A stretch of DNA of 64,000 nt from the NCBI RefSeq assembly GCF_905171775.1, contig NC_053494.1, positions 51,388,511 through 51,452,510 of the forward strand. The letters run 5' to 3'. The translations under genes and the position numbers were made by a program. Positions 1 through 10,294 of the stretch are shown here, piece after piece. The stretch is from Rana temporaria. Lineage: Eukaryota > Chordata > Amphibia > Anura > Ranidae. Positions within the stretch are counted from its first letter, which is position 1; each line of letters starts with the position of its first letter. The notes beneath the pieces are model-generated. The model was not told the DNA's origin and did not search any database. It worked only from the letters and a program-made list of their open reading frames with translations.

Positions 1-184
1 ATGGTGTGGAACTTTAGGACAAACACCTAGATTAAAATATAATAAGAAAACCTGATGTTAATTGTTGTACACAAATATATAAAAAAAAAAAAATGGGATT
101 CCTCCGCTTACCCTAAAATTTCTCTTGCTTCCAAATAATCCCTTTCTCAACCCAGACACAGGGGGGGGCCCTTTGTTCCACTTG

Positions 185-318
185 ACCCTCCCTTCTAGAT
201 TGTAAGCTCTAACGAGCAGGGCCCTCTGATCCTTCCTGTATTGAAACTGTACTGTCTTCCCTGATGTTGTAAAGCGCTGCGCAAACTGTTGGCGCTATAT
301 AAAAACTGTATAATAATA
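185..318 (+). repeat. L2/CR1-type LINE 3' tail
   Basis: The stretch beginning 'agattgtaagctc' and ending 'ggcgctatataaa' followed by TAA units has the 3' end structure of vertebrate L2/CR1-type non-LTR elements. A second copy in the same orientation lies at 60535-60716. No LINE coding sequence remains. The exact family cannot be fixed without a repeat library. Confidence 0.55.
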
Positions 319-478
319 ATACTAAAACTGAAAAGTGCAAAATCTCGTGCAGCTGTGAAAAACCATTTAGCTTAATTTTGTCAAAGCTTCATTGAACAAG
401 CTGAAGTTAGAAGCCGATTGGCTATCATGCAAATCTGCACCACATTTTGCACTCTCCGGTTTTAGTAAATCAACCCCA
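319..478. repeat. MITE copy (related to 22620-22800)
   Basis: This block aligns by eye over most of its length with 22620-22800. Both run from 'gtgcaaaatct' through 'agttagaagcc' to 'agtaaatc', and the ends are imperfect inverted repeats of each other. It looks like a short non-autonomous DNA transposon. Superfamily unknown. Confidence 0.5.
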
Positions 479-955
479 GGTTGTCTACTAAAGGGCTTGT
501 TTACTCTACCCACAGATTTATCCAATCATATTTTTCATGTCATTACTCAAGACACTCCTCTTCTTTAAATTTGATTTCATCTGCCAGCAAGGGGCAGGCA
601 ATTAAAATAAATAAAATACATTTGTGCCAACCTCTCTTTGTGATGAGATGACAAATTCTGAATTTAATTTGCACCTGCTTGTCCTGGGCCTTAGTCTTTT
701 AAGTCAGAAGCAACACAGACAGGCTATGGTAACTCGGAGACCAAAAGGACAGGGGGAGCGAGTCCTGAGAAGACTACCATGGGATAGGGCAGCAGAAGAC
801 GCAGTGTCAGATTAATGAAGCCAAGCTTCGGTAATGGCAAGTAGATTAAATGAGTTGCAGATAAATAAATCATGGAGAAAAGAGAGTTTGGTAAAAACAG
901 GCGAAGAAATTTGCAGCTTTTTGGAGAACATCTTATATGGAGGTGCTGATCCCAT

Positions 956-1544
956 TTAACCACTTCCCGACCGCCTTACGGCAGCACTTTAAAGATGGAT
1001 ATCTCGGTAACGGCAGCAGCTGCTGCCACAACCGAGATATCCATCTTTAGTGTGACCGGTCCTGTAAAAGATAACGGTGGTCTCCGCGGCAGATGCGCCG
1101 CAAGATCACTGTTATCGGCGGGAGGGCCACCTCCCGCCGCTTACCGGAGCCATCGGTAGCGGCGGAGGCGATCGGGTGCTTCAGCCTGCTCTGTGGGGAT
1201 ACGAGTAAGGGCAAGATGGCCCCCACCCGTCCCCATAGCATTGCTGGGCGGAAGTGACGTCAAAACGTCACTCCCGCCCAGCGTCTTAAAGAGACATTTT
1301 TTTGTTGTCATTTTTTCAAATGACAAAATTTACATTTTTATTTTTTTGCATTCAACTCTAAATATGAGATCTGAGGTCTTTTTGACCCCAGATCTCATAT
1401 TTAAGAGGACCTGTCATGCTTTTTTCTATTACAAGGGATGTTTACATTCCTTGTAATAGGAATAAAAGTGATCAATTTTTTTTTTTCCCCAGTGTAAAAA
1501 AAAAAAAAAAAAAATAAAAACACCCAAAGTAGAGAAGTGGTTAA
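956..1544. mobile_element. TTAA-flanked MITE (piggyBac- or Kolobok-like)
   Basis: The element starts TTAA-CCACTTCCCGACCG and ends GAGAAGTGG-TTAA, so TTAA flanks short CCACTT/AAGTGG terminal repeats. Inside are two long palindromes, at about 990-1050 and 1362-1403. TTAA duplication is known for piggyBac and Kolobok transposases. No transposase is encoded. It belongs to the same CCACTT-ended set as 5723, 11396, 13374, 17901 and 29488. Confidence 0.6.
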
Positions 1545-1587
1545 AAGCCATTTAGCAAGAATGATATAATACATTTTCCACCATTAC

Positions 1588-1822
1588 CTCCAACATTCTC
1601 ATGAGAATATCGCGGCCGTTCCCATTTTCCTGCTCGCTCTTGGAGCGAATACAATCCACCAAGTTCAGTAGTAGTTTGCAAGACATGGTCTGGATGCTGC
1701 TGGGTATGGACTCATCATCAATGTTCTTAGCAAAGAGTTGGACTGCCAGAGATAAGTCATTTAATGGAAGATGCTGTCGAACATGATGTACAAGATCTGC
1801 CAATGTGCTGTATGCCAATGGT
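1588..1822 (-). CDS. TRRAP: TRRAP coding exon 14
   Basis: Read on the minus strand, the 235-bp exon follows an AG acceptor at 1824-1823 and stops before a GTAATG donor at 1587. Its first base completes an Arg codon split with exon 13, then 78 codons follow. They include RPLAYSTLADLVHHV and MSCKLLLNLVDCIRSKSEQ, near-identical to vertebrate TRRAP. It ends on Glu in phase 0 and is codons 372-450 of the frame assembled here. It encodes part of the N-terminal HEAT-repeat solenoid, which in SAGA and TIP60 complexes contacts activators. The last TRRAP exon in this window. Confidence 0.96.
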
Positions 1823-1950
1823 CTGTGAGAAAAGAACATAAAAAGACCAAAATTCACACACTGCCAATGTGTCATTATTAGGAATTTTGTAAGAATATAA
1901 AAGTGAACCTGACCTGGCTTAAATTAGTTAACGACTAGCAGTAGTAAACT

Positions 1951-2030
1951 AGAAAGAACCAGAAAGAAAGAAAGAAAAAGGGAGGAAAAAAAGAGGAAGG
2001 AAGAAGAAGGAAGAGAGAAAGAGGAAGGAT
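1951..2030 (+). repeat. Purine-rich (GAAA/GGAA) low-complexity tract
   Basis: An almost pure A/G run made of GAAA, GGAA and GAAG words in TRRAP intron 13, with no coding potential on either strand. Confidence 0.8.
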
Positions 2031-2097
2031 TTCCCCCTGCAAGGTAAAGGCATAATGTGCTAGCATGCATCACATACCAGCGCATTATGAAATACTT

Positions 2098-2390
2098 ACC
2101 GTATTTATCAGCGTATACCGCTCACTTTTTTCCCCCTTAAAATCAGGGGGAAATCGTGGGTGCGCGATATATGCCACTACCCCGCCGATCCCCGCTGTCT
2201 CCGAGCCGAGTGTACTGCGCACTCAGTTAGGCTCAGCTCCGCCCGCAGCCACGCGAGAGGAGCCGAGTGCGCAGGAAATCCGGCTCTGCACAGCGTGCCA
2301 AATTCGAACACACAACGCGGCAACCCCTCGACGGGACACCCACAAGGCTCGACGGACTCCGTCGCAGACGGACACCCACAAGGATAAAGA
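2098..2390. repeat. Dispersed repeat with 'accgtatttatc' start
   Basis: The start 'taccgtatttatcagcgta' recurs in variant form at 8080-8100 (reverse) and 19508-19535, each followed by unrelated sequence. This identifies a dispersed repeat end. The GC-rich remainder to about 2390 is not recognised, and the right boundary is uncertain. Confidence 0.4.
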
Positions 2391-2605
2391 CTCCATTCCT
2401 AGGTCCACATCTTACCTGTTAGCCAAACCCAATCTTTAGTTTCAGCTGTCCATACACCTTTATATGTGATCATGTGTTTAAAAAAAAAAAAAGTGCCTGC
2501 TACCAAACTTGTTTTGCCTTTAAAACGGCTTCATCAGGAGAAGTGCTGTGGAAAGATGGCCCTTAGTTCAAAGCTCAAAACACATGTATAAAGCAGAGAG
2601 CATAC

Positions 2606-2684
2606 CTGAGAGTCTCCCGGGCTGTGTATCCAGAACCAATGAGGATAGATTCATCAAAGAGTTTGTCCATGCAAGGGATGAACT
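2606..2684 (-). CDS. TRRAP: TRRAP coding exon 13
   Basis: A 79-bp exon lies between an AG acceptor (2686-2685) and a GTATGC donor starting at 2605. The first two bases complete a Gln codon opened by exon 12. The peptide FIPCMDKLFDESILIGSGY then TARETL matches the vertebrate TRRAP segment that precedes exon 14. The last two bases (AG) begin the shared Arg codon. The exon is too short for ORF finding but is certain from the peptide and from phase agreement on both sides. Confidence 0.95.
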
Positions 2685-3709
2685 CTACAAAATACAATAA
2701 TAAAAAACCTTAGCGTTTCTTAACAGAACGAATCCCAAGTCAGCCATAGACTGTTTGAAATACAGCTCGTTCAGCCGGATCTTATTATCAATTCCAGTAC
2801 AACCAGCCTATTGTTTTTTTTTTTCATCTGACCACTGCAGACGACTAGATTGTACTCTGCCGCAAGGGGAAGGTTCTATTCGCTCCCTGCCTGCAGAACA
2901 CAATAGCACTATGGGAGGGATTCCCCCTCATCACCACTGACCATGTTTGATGGGGGAAATCAACCAATTTTCTTCCTGCAACCTGTAGTCCGAGGAAATA
3001 AAACTGCATAATGTATAGCCTGCTCTAGGCTTATCATTCACAATATTCATCTGTAAACAGATTTAGTTAGTCATGGACCCACATTATAATCCTTGGACTC
3101 CTTGTATATCCATGATTGGATGACAGGAACCAGTAGAGCTTTACCACATTTACTAAGGCCGACCATACATGGCGCAAATTTGCACGATTCCCCATCAACA
3201 CATCAAATGTTGATGCGGGAATCCAGATGGCGCCAGGTCACAGAAGTAACTTTGGGCCTTCACAAGGCTGCAAAGCCGCGGCCTCAATTACCGGCCGTTG
3301 CGAGGTGGGGGCGCACGGAGATACAGGATCCTGTGCCTTCGTGCCCCCCCGCCGCACGATCGCGGCGGGCCCGCGACGGCCGGTAATTAAGTCCGCGGCT
3401 TTGCGGCCTTGTAGGCCGCAAACTCAATTACCGGCGGGCGCCAGGTCACAATTTCTTGTCGCAATTGCGACCGGATATTGTCGAGCCCTGATACAATGAA
3501 CATAGAACCAATGCTACTAAATGAAAGGTCACAAAAGAAGCAACCAATCATATTACATCAGCAGAAACAGCAAAAAATACATTTTGGGGGACATTTTATT
3601 GGCAGATCAAATCGGTTGTTGGCTTGTAATTGTTGTGTTCTTACAGGATAATTTTTTAATCAAGCTTTATTCAAAAGGAAACATCTAAAATCATAAATTG
3701 ATTACATAC
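2685..3709 (-). other. TRRAP: TRRAP intron 12
   Basis: The 1,025-bp intron holds unremarkable sequence around 2700-3140, where nothing is recognised. It also holds a partial hAT-like MITE at about 3226-3491 and AT-rich DNA near the acceptor of exon 13. Confidence 0.7.
3226..3491. mobile_element. Partial copy of the hAT-like MITE seen at 30759
   Basis: The words 'gcgccaggtcacag', 'gcctcaattaccggcc', 'ggcgcacggaga' and 'gcaattgcgacc' occur in the same order at 31400-31560. The copy ends 'tgtcgagccctg', which matches the inverted terminus of the 25152 and 30759 elements. The left terminus is missing. Confidence 0.55.
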
Positions 3710-3848
3710 GGCTTCTTAAATCTGTGCTGAGGATATGCTTTGCGGCAATGAGCAGCTCTTTCCGGAGGTGAGCCGTTTCCGGCGGGCAGTTGGTAAGAAG
3801 CTGCAGCATGCCTTTAACCATTTGTTGGGAATGCTTTGCCACCGTGTC
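3710..3848 (-). CDS. TRRAP: TRRAP coding exon 12
   Basis: A 139-bp exon runs from the AG at 3850-3849, preceded by an uninterrupted T tract, to a GTATGT donor at 3709. It reads D-T-V-A-K then HSQQMVKGMLQLLTNCPPE and TAHLRKELLIAAKHILSTD. This is the TRRAP helix-repeat segment with only conservative differences from mammals. The final C opens the Gln codon completed by exon 13. The upstream intron is only 102 bp. Confidence 0.96.
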
Positions 3849-3950
3849 CTGTACAAAAAAAAAACGACACAAGAATATCTGAATATGGTCTCTGCAACAA
3901 CATGCAGAAGAAGACATACAAATAAAATTAAACTCAAAAGCCCTTCATAC

Positions 3951-4047
3951 CTGATAGATTCTAATGATGTAAGCCAAAAACGATAATGTTTTGATCTGGG
4001 CAGCAATAAAATCAGCATAGAGTTCTTTGTTGTACAACTTGTGCTGC
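3951..4047 (-). CDS. TRRAP: TRRAP coding exon 11
   Basis: A 97-bp exon starts after the AG at 4049-4048 and ends before GTATGA at 3950. Its first G completes an Arg codon, then 32 codons read QHKLYNKELYADFIAAQ and IKTLSFLAYIIRIYQ, essentially identical to vertebrate TRRAP. Phase 0 at the 3' end agrees with exon 12 beginning on an Asp codon. Confidence 0.96.
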
Positions 4048-4261
4048 CTAAAAATTCAACAAGAAAAATACTTATAATTATTAGTTTGCCATTTGACAAC
4101 AAATTAGAAAAAAAAAAAAAAAAAAACATTTTATTGCTGAACAGACATTAGGCTCAATTCACTGAGCTATAACGCACGTTATTTGATGTATTTGACGCAA
4201 TGATTGTTATTTTTTTAGCTGCCAGTATAATTTTATGCTCTTATTGTTAAAAAAAAGTTTA

Positions 4262-4335
<74 letters not shown>

Positions 4336-4459
4336 CTTATGGCAGATACACAAAAAGACAATTCTTATAAAAAACAAAATTCAACTTTTTCCATGTTTAT
4401 GCTGTACTGACATTACACAGAAATTTACAGGCTACGAGGATGTAAGGAGGTACAAATAC
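4048..4459 (-). other. TRRAP: TRRAP intron 10, with long (TA)n
   Basis: This 412-bp intron contains a poly-A run (about 4109-4126) and the (TA)n tract listed separately. Nothing else is recognised. Confidence 0.7.
4258..4333. repeat. (TA)n microsatellite
   Basis: About 75 bp of nearly perfect TA dinucleotides inside TRRAP intron 10. Confidence 0.95.
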
Positions 4460-4548
4460 CTGGCAGTGGCGGAAACTTGGGTTACAATTGTGTTCATGAT
4501 CAAAGGGACAAATTCTGACACCATGTTGTGAATGTTTAGCTTGTAGAG
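4460..4548 (-). CDS. TRRAP: TRRAP coding exon 10
   Basis: The 89-bp exon lies between CTGCAG (AG at 4550-4549) and a GTATTT donor at 4459. It reads LYKLNIHNMVSEFVPLIMN then TIVTQVSATA and ends with AG of a split Arg codon completed by exon 11. The corresponding human segment differs at a few small residues only, consistent with an amphibian orthologue. Confidence 0.95.
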
Positions 4549-4855
4549 CTGCAGGAAGAAAAAAAAAAAAAAAAAAAGGACAATTTAATAAAAAAAATTA
4601 AAATAAAAAAAAACACAAGCAACAACTTAATGTAAAACTATAAGCAAAACTTTTTTTTTTTTTTTTTTCGCTGAGTCCCGTTGCAAGGAGAATTCTCTTC
4701 ACTTCCTGTCCCATAGCCAAACAAAGTGAGAGGAAGTTCCTGCAAATGAGGGGGAATTCCTTGGGGACACCGAAGTCACCATAACTAGTGTCCACATTGG
4801 AAGATTCCCCCTCTATTACTTTTCTGGGGACAACCCAATTTTATTTATTTTTTAC

Positions 4856-4901
4856 TTGAAAGAGAAAGAGAAAGAGAAAGAGAAAGAGAAAGAGAAAGAG
4901 A

Positions 4902-4943
<42 letters not shown>
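4856..4943 (+). repeat. (AGAGAA)n grading into (GA)n
   Basis: About nine AGAGAA hexamers (to 4911) run directly into a GA dinucleotide tract ending at 4943. Confidence 0.95.
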
Positions 4944-4945
<2 letters not shown>

Positions 4946-5722
4946 TGCATGATGTCATAAGCCTAGGCTTTTTACCAGACATGAAACAGAAAGTGGGCTG
5001 TATAAGGTATTTGCAGGAAAAAAAAAAAAAATATTATTCAAAGTTAAAAACAAGTGCAGAAGATTTAATAGATGGAAAAGTGACTAAAGTTCCCCTCTAA
5101 GTCTACCACAAACCCAGAAGTATAGGATTCTTGCTGCCCCTTTTTACCAACATAAAGGTGCTTGTGCAGCTGCACAGCCAACCCAATAACTTACTTAACA
5201 GCTGTAAAAAAGAAAAAAAGAAATGTAAAGGATGTTGTCGTATGTGACATATAATCAGCTTCTGTCCACAAAAGAGAAGAAGTGTGTAGGATCAATGCAT
5301 TTCACAATTAATGCTTCATCAGGATCCGTGCCAGCAACAAGGAACACAGAAGCTGCACATATTGAAATTGGAATAGATTAGAATTAAAGTATAATACAGT
5401 TTAAACAAAAAATGTCAAACTATTACAAATGAGAGCTTATTTAAATCTTTCCCTCTAGCTCAAATGCTCTCCATAAGTTTTCATTTGTAATAATTTGCTG
5501 GAATTTATGGTTAAGATGATATTATACTTTAATTGTATAATAATCTATTCCGATATGTGCAGCTTCTTTGTTGCTGGCACAGGTCCTGATGAAGCATTAA
5601 TAGTGAAACGCGTTGATCCTGTTCACTTATCTTTTGTGGACAGAATCTGATTAAGTATCACATACTGCAAACACTTTTCAATTTGTCCAGAAATTAATAT
5701 TTTAGGCTTTATTTCTGTGGTT

Positions 5723-6684
5723 TTAACCACTTCCAGACCGCCGCATGTATATGTACGTCGGCAGAATGGCACGTACAGGCACATTGGCGTACCTGTACGT
5801 CCCTGCCTAGACGTGGGTCCGATCGGGACCCCCCCCCCCCCCCGCGCTACATGCGGCGGTCGGATTCCCGCGGGGAGCGATCCGGGACGACGGTGCGGCT
5901 ATTCGTTTATAGAGCCGTATGTAAACACGGCTTCCCCGTGCTTCACTGTGGCGGCTGCATCGATCGAGTGATCCCTTTTATAGGGAGATTTGATCGATGA
6001 CGTCAGTCCTACAGCCACACCCCCCTACAGTTGTAAACACACACTAGGTGAACCCTAAATGTTACAGCGCCCCCTGTGGTTAACTCCCAAACTGCAACTG
6101 TCATTTTCACAATAAACAATGCAATTTAAATGCATTTTTTGCTGTGAAAATGACAATGGTCCCAAAAATGTGTCAAAATTGTCCAAAGTGTCCGCCATAA
6201 TGTCGCAGTCACAAAAAAAAAATCACTGATCGCCACCATTAGTAGTAAAAAAAAAAAAAAAATAATAAAACTATCCCCTATTTTATAAACGCTATAAATT
6301 TTGCGCAAACCAAATCGATAAACGCTTATTGCGATTTTTTTTACCAAAAATAGGTAGAAGAATACGTATCGGCCTAAACTGAGGAAACATTTTTTTTTTA
6401 TATATATGTTTTTGGGGGATATTTATTATAGCAAAAAGTAAAAAATATTGAATTTTTTTCAAAATTGTATGTTCTATTTTTGTTTATAGCGCAAAAAATA
6501 AAAACCGCAGAGGTGATCAAATACCACCAAAAGAAAGCTCTATTAGTGGGGAAAAGGGACGCCAATTTTGTTTGGGAGCCACGTCGCACGACCGCGCAAT
6601 TGTCTGTTAAAGCGACGCAGTGCCGAATTGTAAAAACCCCTTGGGTCATTTAGCAGCATATTGGTCCGGTCCTTAAGTGGTTAA
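5723..6684 (+). mobile_element. TTAA-flanked MITE inside segment A
   Basis: The 962-bp element is bounded by TTAA-CCACTTCCAGACCG and CGGTCCTTAAGTGG-TTAA. The sister segments B (14381-14395) and C (about 18783-18797) retain the uninterrupted site 'ggttttaaagatg'. This confirms TTAA as the target duplication. It encodes no transposase. Open frames within it are fortuitous. Confidence 0.8.
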
Positions 6685-6902
6685 ACATGTCATTTGTTTT
6701 TTTGTAATAAAGATGTATACTTTTTAACAATTGTTGACTTTTGGGTGACAGCACATTATCTCACTCTCCACTCCTCTGTGGTCAGAGAGAACTATTTAAA
6801 GTAGCAACACAGCATTTCAGGTCAGCCTATAATAGCTTACAAAGTGACAGCAATCAGATCTTATCAGTTTAGCTTTCAGCACCCATTGTGAACTCTTATT
6901 AA

Positions 6903-6958
<56 letters not shown>
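6903..6958 (+). repeat. (CA)n microsatellite
   Basis: An uninterrupted CA tract of about 55 bp. Segments B and C have short CA tracts at the homologous point (14604 and 18993), so it expanded in copy A. Confidence 0.95.
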
Positions 6959-6959
<1 letters not shown>

Positions 6960-7145
6960 GTCCACACACAACTTTCACTGCGCGCACGCACTCGCACATA
7001 CACACCAAGAGTCACATTATTCGGGCTCAAGCAAGATAGTTTCATCATTTTGCTATAAGAACACACACGCTAAACTATCACGGTGTTGTGTTCAGAGTGT
7101 TTATCACTACTGATATTGAAGTATTATGCAGAGAAACAGACTTAC

Positions 7146-7223
7146 TTGGTACATAAGAACTACTATGATTGGCAACTCCGCCAGCACCTTCAGGGAGAGA
7201 GCGCCTTTAGGGATGATGGTGTG
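7146..7223 (-). CDS. TRRAP: TRRAP coding exon 9
   Basis: This phase-0 exon of 78 bp (26 codons) lies after TACAG at 7228-7224 and before a consensus GTAAGT donor at 7145. It reads HTIIPKGALSLKVLAELP then IIVVLMYQ. Vertebrate TRRAP has H-S-I-I-P-R-G-S at the start and the same remainder, so identity is secure. Confidence 0.95.
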
Positions 7224-7368
7224 CTGTATAGAAATAAACAAAATCAGCCAAAAGGGAGTTGAAGGTGTAAGTTACACAGAAAGCACAACTCAAAATCTCC
7301 ACATATAAAAAACATAATTTTACTGATCAATAAATATTTTGCTAATCTTAGCAGAACATTCTACTTAC

Positions 7369-7494
7369 TGTTCTCGTCTCACTGTCTTCTCGCTCTGGAT
7401 TTACTTTGACAACAACGGTGGAAATCATGCCAACCATTTCGGGTGTAGGAACAGTGTTGTCAGCAATCGCAGGAGGGCTCTCAAAGTAGCGATT
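7369..7494 (-). CDS. TRRAP: TRRAP coding exon 8
   Basis: A 126-bp phase-0 exon (42 codons) ends before a GTAAGT donor at 7368. It begins after AAAG at 7496-7495, a less usual acceptor behind a T-rich tract. The start is fixed by the peptide NRYFES and by exon 7 ending in KVV. Downstream, PEMVGMISTVVVKVNPERE then DSETRT is nearly identical to other vertebrates. The short PPAIADNTVPT stretch is the most divergent part of the region. The intron to exon 9 is only 145 bp. Confidence 0.94.
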
Positions 7495-7652
7495 CTTTAT
7501 TTTAAAAAGAACAAAATAAATGTTAGAGAATAGCGCACACACACACACACACCTCCCAATCATCCATAACATTATGGCCACTGACAGGTAAGGCGAATAG
7601 CATTGAATATCCCGTTAAAATGACATCAGAAAGTGGGTGGGATATACTAGAA

Positions 7653-8105
7653 CAGGCATGTCCAAAGTCCGGCCCGTGGGCCAAATGTGGCCCCCCTGTT
7701 GATTTAATATGGCCCCCCTGGGGATTTGGAAATATATATTGTTTGTGGCCCCCAGTGCCACAAAAGATATAAACCGTGTTTATCGGCGCTGCCTTGGAGG
7801 GGACAGGAAGGGGGCAGGACGAGCACCGTCAGATTACATGAAGAGAATCTCCTGTTTACTCAGCAGCGTCTGTATTGGAAGTCATGTCTCCTGGGATGCC
7901 ATTGGACGACTGTTCTGTCTATCATAGGAGGTGGGACTTTGTATTAAAGAGGCCATAGCGTAAACAAGAGTTTCTCCTGTTTGTATGGCACATGTGAGGC
8001 TGCATTGGTTGCAATGGTAAGGCTGCATTGGTTGCAATGGTAAGGCTGCATTGATTGCAATGGTAAGCCCGTGCGTATTATACGCCGATAAATACGGTAT
8101 ATCCA
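7653..8105. mobile_element. hAT-like MITE copy, partial
   Basis: The start 'caggcatgtccaaagtccgg' is the same terminus, inverted, as the right end of the element at 19326-20019. Internal words such as 'ggacaggaag' and 'cacaaaagatataaa' are also shared. Three tandem 23-bp units (start 7998, 8021, 8044) lie near the right side. The other terminus is not visible. Confidence 0.5.
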
Positions 8106-8313
8106 AATAACACGCCCAAGCTCATCCTTAGTCCCGAGCAGCGCTCTGGGATTCGTTTGGATGAAAAAGCAGACATACGGTCCGCACGTCTGAAAGGGCC
8201 CATACAAAGTCCAACTATGCTGAAACTAAGCCAAAACTAATTCAAAGCCGGTGAAGGGGAATTTATTTTTTATTTTTTAACAGTTGGGATTCGCCAATAC
8301 TCAAAACGTTATA

Positions 8314-8762
8314 CAGTAAAACCTTGGATTGTGAGCATAATTCGTTTCAGAAACATGCTTGTAATCCAAAGCACTTGTATATCAAAGCACATTTTCCCAT
8401 AAGAAATGATGGAAACTCAAATGATTCGTTCCATTTAATCATAAGGCCTTCCCGTTTATAGTCCATATAAAAAGATTATAGCATTGTGACCAGGTTGTGT
8501 AACTATAAAATGTCCATCCACAAATGTCAGCCTCCCCAAGGGGATTAGAAGCAAAAACCCAACAGGAGCTACAGAGTATAAAAGAAGAGAGGCGTCTTTA
8601 AGTGTAGCAATATGTTGCTAAATGTTGTACCTTCATTAAATGTAACATATTGCTCTTCTCTTTTATATTCAGTTGTGACATGACACTACTTGTATAACAA
8701 GTCAAAATGTATTTAAACATTTTGCTTGCCTTGCAAAACACTCTCAAACCAAGGTTTTACTG
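8314..8762. mobile_element. Tc1/mariner-like MITE with TA duplication
   Basis: Flanked by TA on both sides, it begins CAGTAAAACCTTGGATTG and ends with the complement CAAACCAAGGTTTTACTG. This gives imperfect TIRs of about 20 bp. TA duplication is characteristic of Tc1/mariner. No transposase is present. A related terminus lies at about 22180-22227. Confidence 0.75.
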
Positions 8763-8778
8763 TATTTATTCATGTAGG

Positions 8779-9436
8779 TAGAGCTGCACGATTCTGGGAA
8801 AAATTACAATCGTGATTCTTTTGCATAAAAATTAAGATCACGATTCTCTCACAATTCTCAAAATTATATTTAAAGTTATTTTCAACACAAAACTAAGCTT
8901 TTGTGGTTAAATACAGTATATGTAAATCTGACGGACTGTTTACATATTAAATTTTAAAAGCCGCAGCAAACCTGCTGACCTTACTTGCTTGCTAATGTGA
9001 AAGAACACCTCTGATTTTCACATTTAACTAAAGGTGAAAATCAGAGGTGTTCTGTCACATTGGCAAGCATGTAAGTTTGCTGCGGCTTTTAAAATTTAAC
9101 ATGTAAACAATCTGTCAGATTTACATATACTGTATTTAAGCACATAAGCTCCGTTTTGTGTTGAAAATAACTGTTGGGTGTAACAAGATGTCCGCTTGCC
9201 CCCCTTCTCACTATCATTACTGTGCAGGACTGTGGGGTGGAGCAAGATGGCGGCGACAAAACATCACTTCCTGACGAGACAGTCGCCGCCAGGTGTACCA
9301 AGATGGCCGCCGCTCCGGAGCTAGGCCGAAGCCAGGGACTTTCCTATGGCCGCACACGAAAATCACAGGTCATCCGGCCTGGAGATGGCAGGGGGGGGTG
9401 AATCGAGATTTTCGTACGATAAATCGTGCAGCTCTA
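8779..9436. mobile_element. Foldback DNA element with 'tagagctgcacgatt' TIR
   Basis: It begins TAGAGCTGCACGATT and ends AATCGTGCAGCTCTA. The interior is itself a long inverted repeat: 8885-9015 pairs with 9020-9165 around 'gtgaaaatcagaggtgttct'. The termini resemble hAT MITEs, but an 8-bp duplication is not clear. The GC-rich right third (9180-9400) is unpaired. Confidence 0.6.
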
Positions 9437-9519
9437 TAGGTAGGGTACAGAGCTCATTGTGCTGCATATTCCCGGTCATCACAAGGGGAACTGGAGATGG
9501 GCATTGAGAAAACACTTAC

Positions 9520-9576
9520 CACAACTTTTGGAAGCTCTTTATAAATCTGGCGGACAAAGTCAAGGAAATGGTGAAT
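9520..9576 (-). CDS. TRRAP: TRRAP coding exon 7
   Basis: A 57-bp micro-exon of 19 codons reads IHHFLDFVRQIYKELPKVV, bounded by TTTTAG (9578-9577) and a GTAAGT donor at 9519. It is in phase 0 on both sides and continuous with exon 6 (ending ITQE) and exon 8 (NRYF). One conservative Lys-to-Arg change relative to human. Confidence 0.95.
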
Positions 9577-9786
9577 CTAAAAGAAATGGAAACAAAATAG
9601 TTTAAAACCATCTTAAAGCAAAATGTGATAATCTCTTCATGTTTATGTGATAAAACAAAATGTCATACAGCTTTAAAGCATACCTAACCTCATGTACACA
9701 AATTGATAGTATTGCAGCTTACCAGTCCTTAGATGTGGTGGCTGCATTTGTTTTATTTCCTTTAGTTTAACCTGGTAGTACTGCCA

Positions 9787-10294
9787 TTAAAGCGGTGGTT
9801 CACCCGATAAAAAATTTCTAACACTACATCCAGCCCAGTTCTGCAAATAAAATTACACTGACTTTTTTTTTGTCACCGTAGATAGCGCTTATCCGTAGAA
9901 TTCACCGTGGCTTCCGGGTAGGGAATCCCCCGGGAGTGGGCGTTCCTATTGACATGCCAATTGATTGACATGCTAAACGACGGCGCACAGAGAGTGCGTC
10001 ACGACTTCCCGAAAGAAGCTTGGGTCGGCTCGGCTCTATTCGGCGCCTGCACACCGGCGCCGAATAGAGCCGAGCTTCTTTCGGGAAGTCGGAACGCGCT
10101 GTATGCGCTGTCGTTTAGCATGTCAATAGGAACGCCCACTCCCGCGGGATCCCCTACCCGGAAAGCCGCGGTGAATTCTACAGATAAACAATATCTACGG
10201 CGAAAAAAAAAAAAAAAAAGGTCAGTAATTTTATTTGCAGAACTGGGCTGGATGTAGCGTTAGAATTTTTTTATAGGGTGAACCACCGCTTTAA
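9787..10294. mobile_element. TTAA-flanked foldback MITE (AGCGGTGGTTCACCC ends)
   Basis: TTAA flanks AGCGGTGGTTCACCC and its complement GGGTGAACCACCGCT. The pairing continues through almost the whole element to a centre near 10050, around 'ctcggctctattcggcg' and its complement. It is therefore one long imperfect hairpin. No coding capacity. Confidence 0.75.

Larger units (their letters stand above)
1..1587 (-). other. TRRAP: TRRAP intron 14 (partial, 3' part outside window)
   Basis: No coding exon is visible here. The next TRRAP exon expected from the family was sought on the minus strand and is absent, so it lies left of position 1. The interval holds an L2/CR1-like tail, a MITE fragment, unremarkable AT-rich DNA (480-955) and a TTAA-flanked MITE, all listed separately. 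Confidence 0.7.
5224..7060. repeat. Repeat segment A (foldback family, paralogue of B and C)
   Basis: The segment shares long stretches with 13150-14720 (B) and 17284-19200 (C). These include 'gatgaagcattaatag', 'gtggacagaatctgatta', 'aactatttaaagtagcaac' and 'tcagcacccattgtgaac'. Its left part, 5224-5400, is the reverse complement of 5470-5670, so it is a foldback structure. A TTAA element (5723-6684) and a (CA)n tract interrupt it. Confidence 0.75.
4549..7145 (-). other. TRRAP: TRRAP intron 9, repeat-filled
   Basis: This 2.6-kb intron holds the hexamer/dinucleotide microsatellite, repeat segment A with its nested TTAA element, and a (CA)n tract, all listed separately. The stretch 4580-4855 carries poly-A and poly-T runs and no recognised element. 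Confidence 0.7.
7495..9519 (-). other. TRRAP: TRRAP intron 7
   Basis: The 2-kb intron is almost wholly occupied by three DNA-transposon-like elements (7653, 8314, 8779), listed separately. The short CA run at 7538-7552 and the remaining linkers show nothing further. Confidence 0.7.

Noticed and set aside
6398..6653. Recurrent similar peptides in several TTAA MITEs (6398-6653, 11447-11704, 13918-14163, 29562-29759, 34554-34767)
   Set aside because: They come from the shared non-coding core of the MITE family, occur on both strands and are frameshifted between copies, so they are not a conserved gene.
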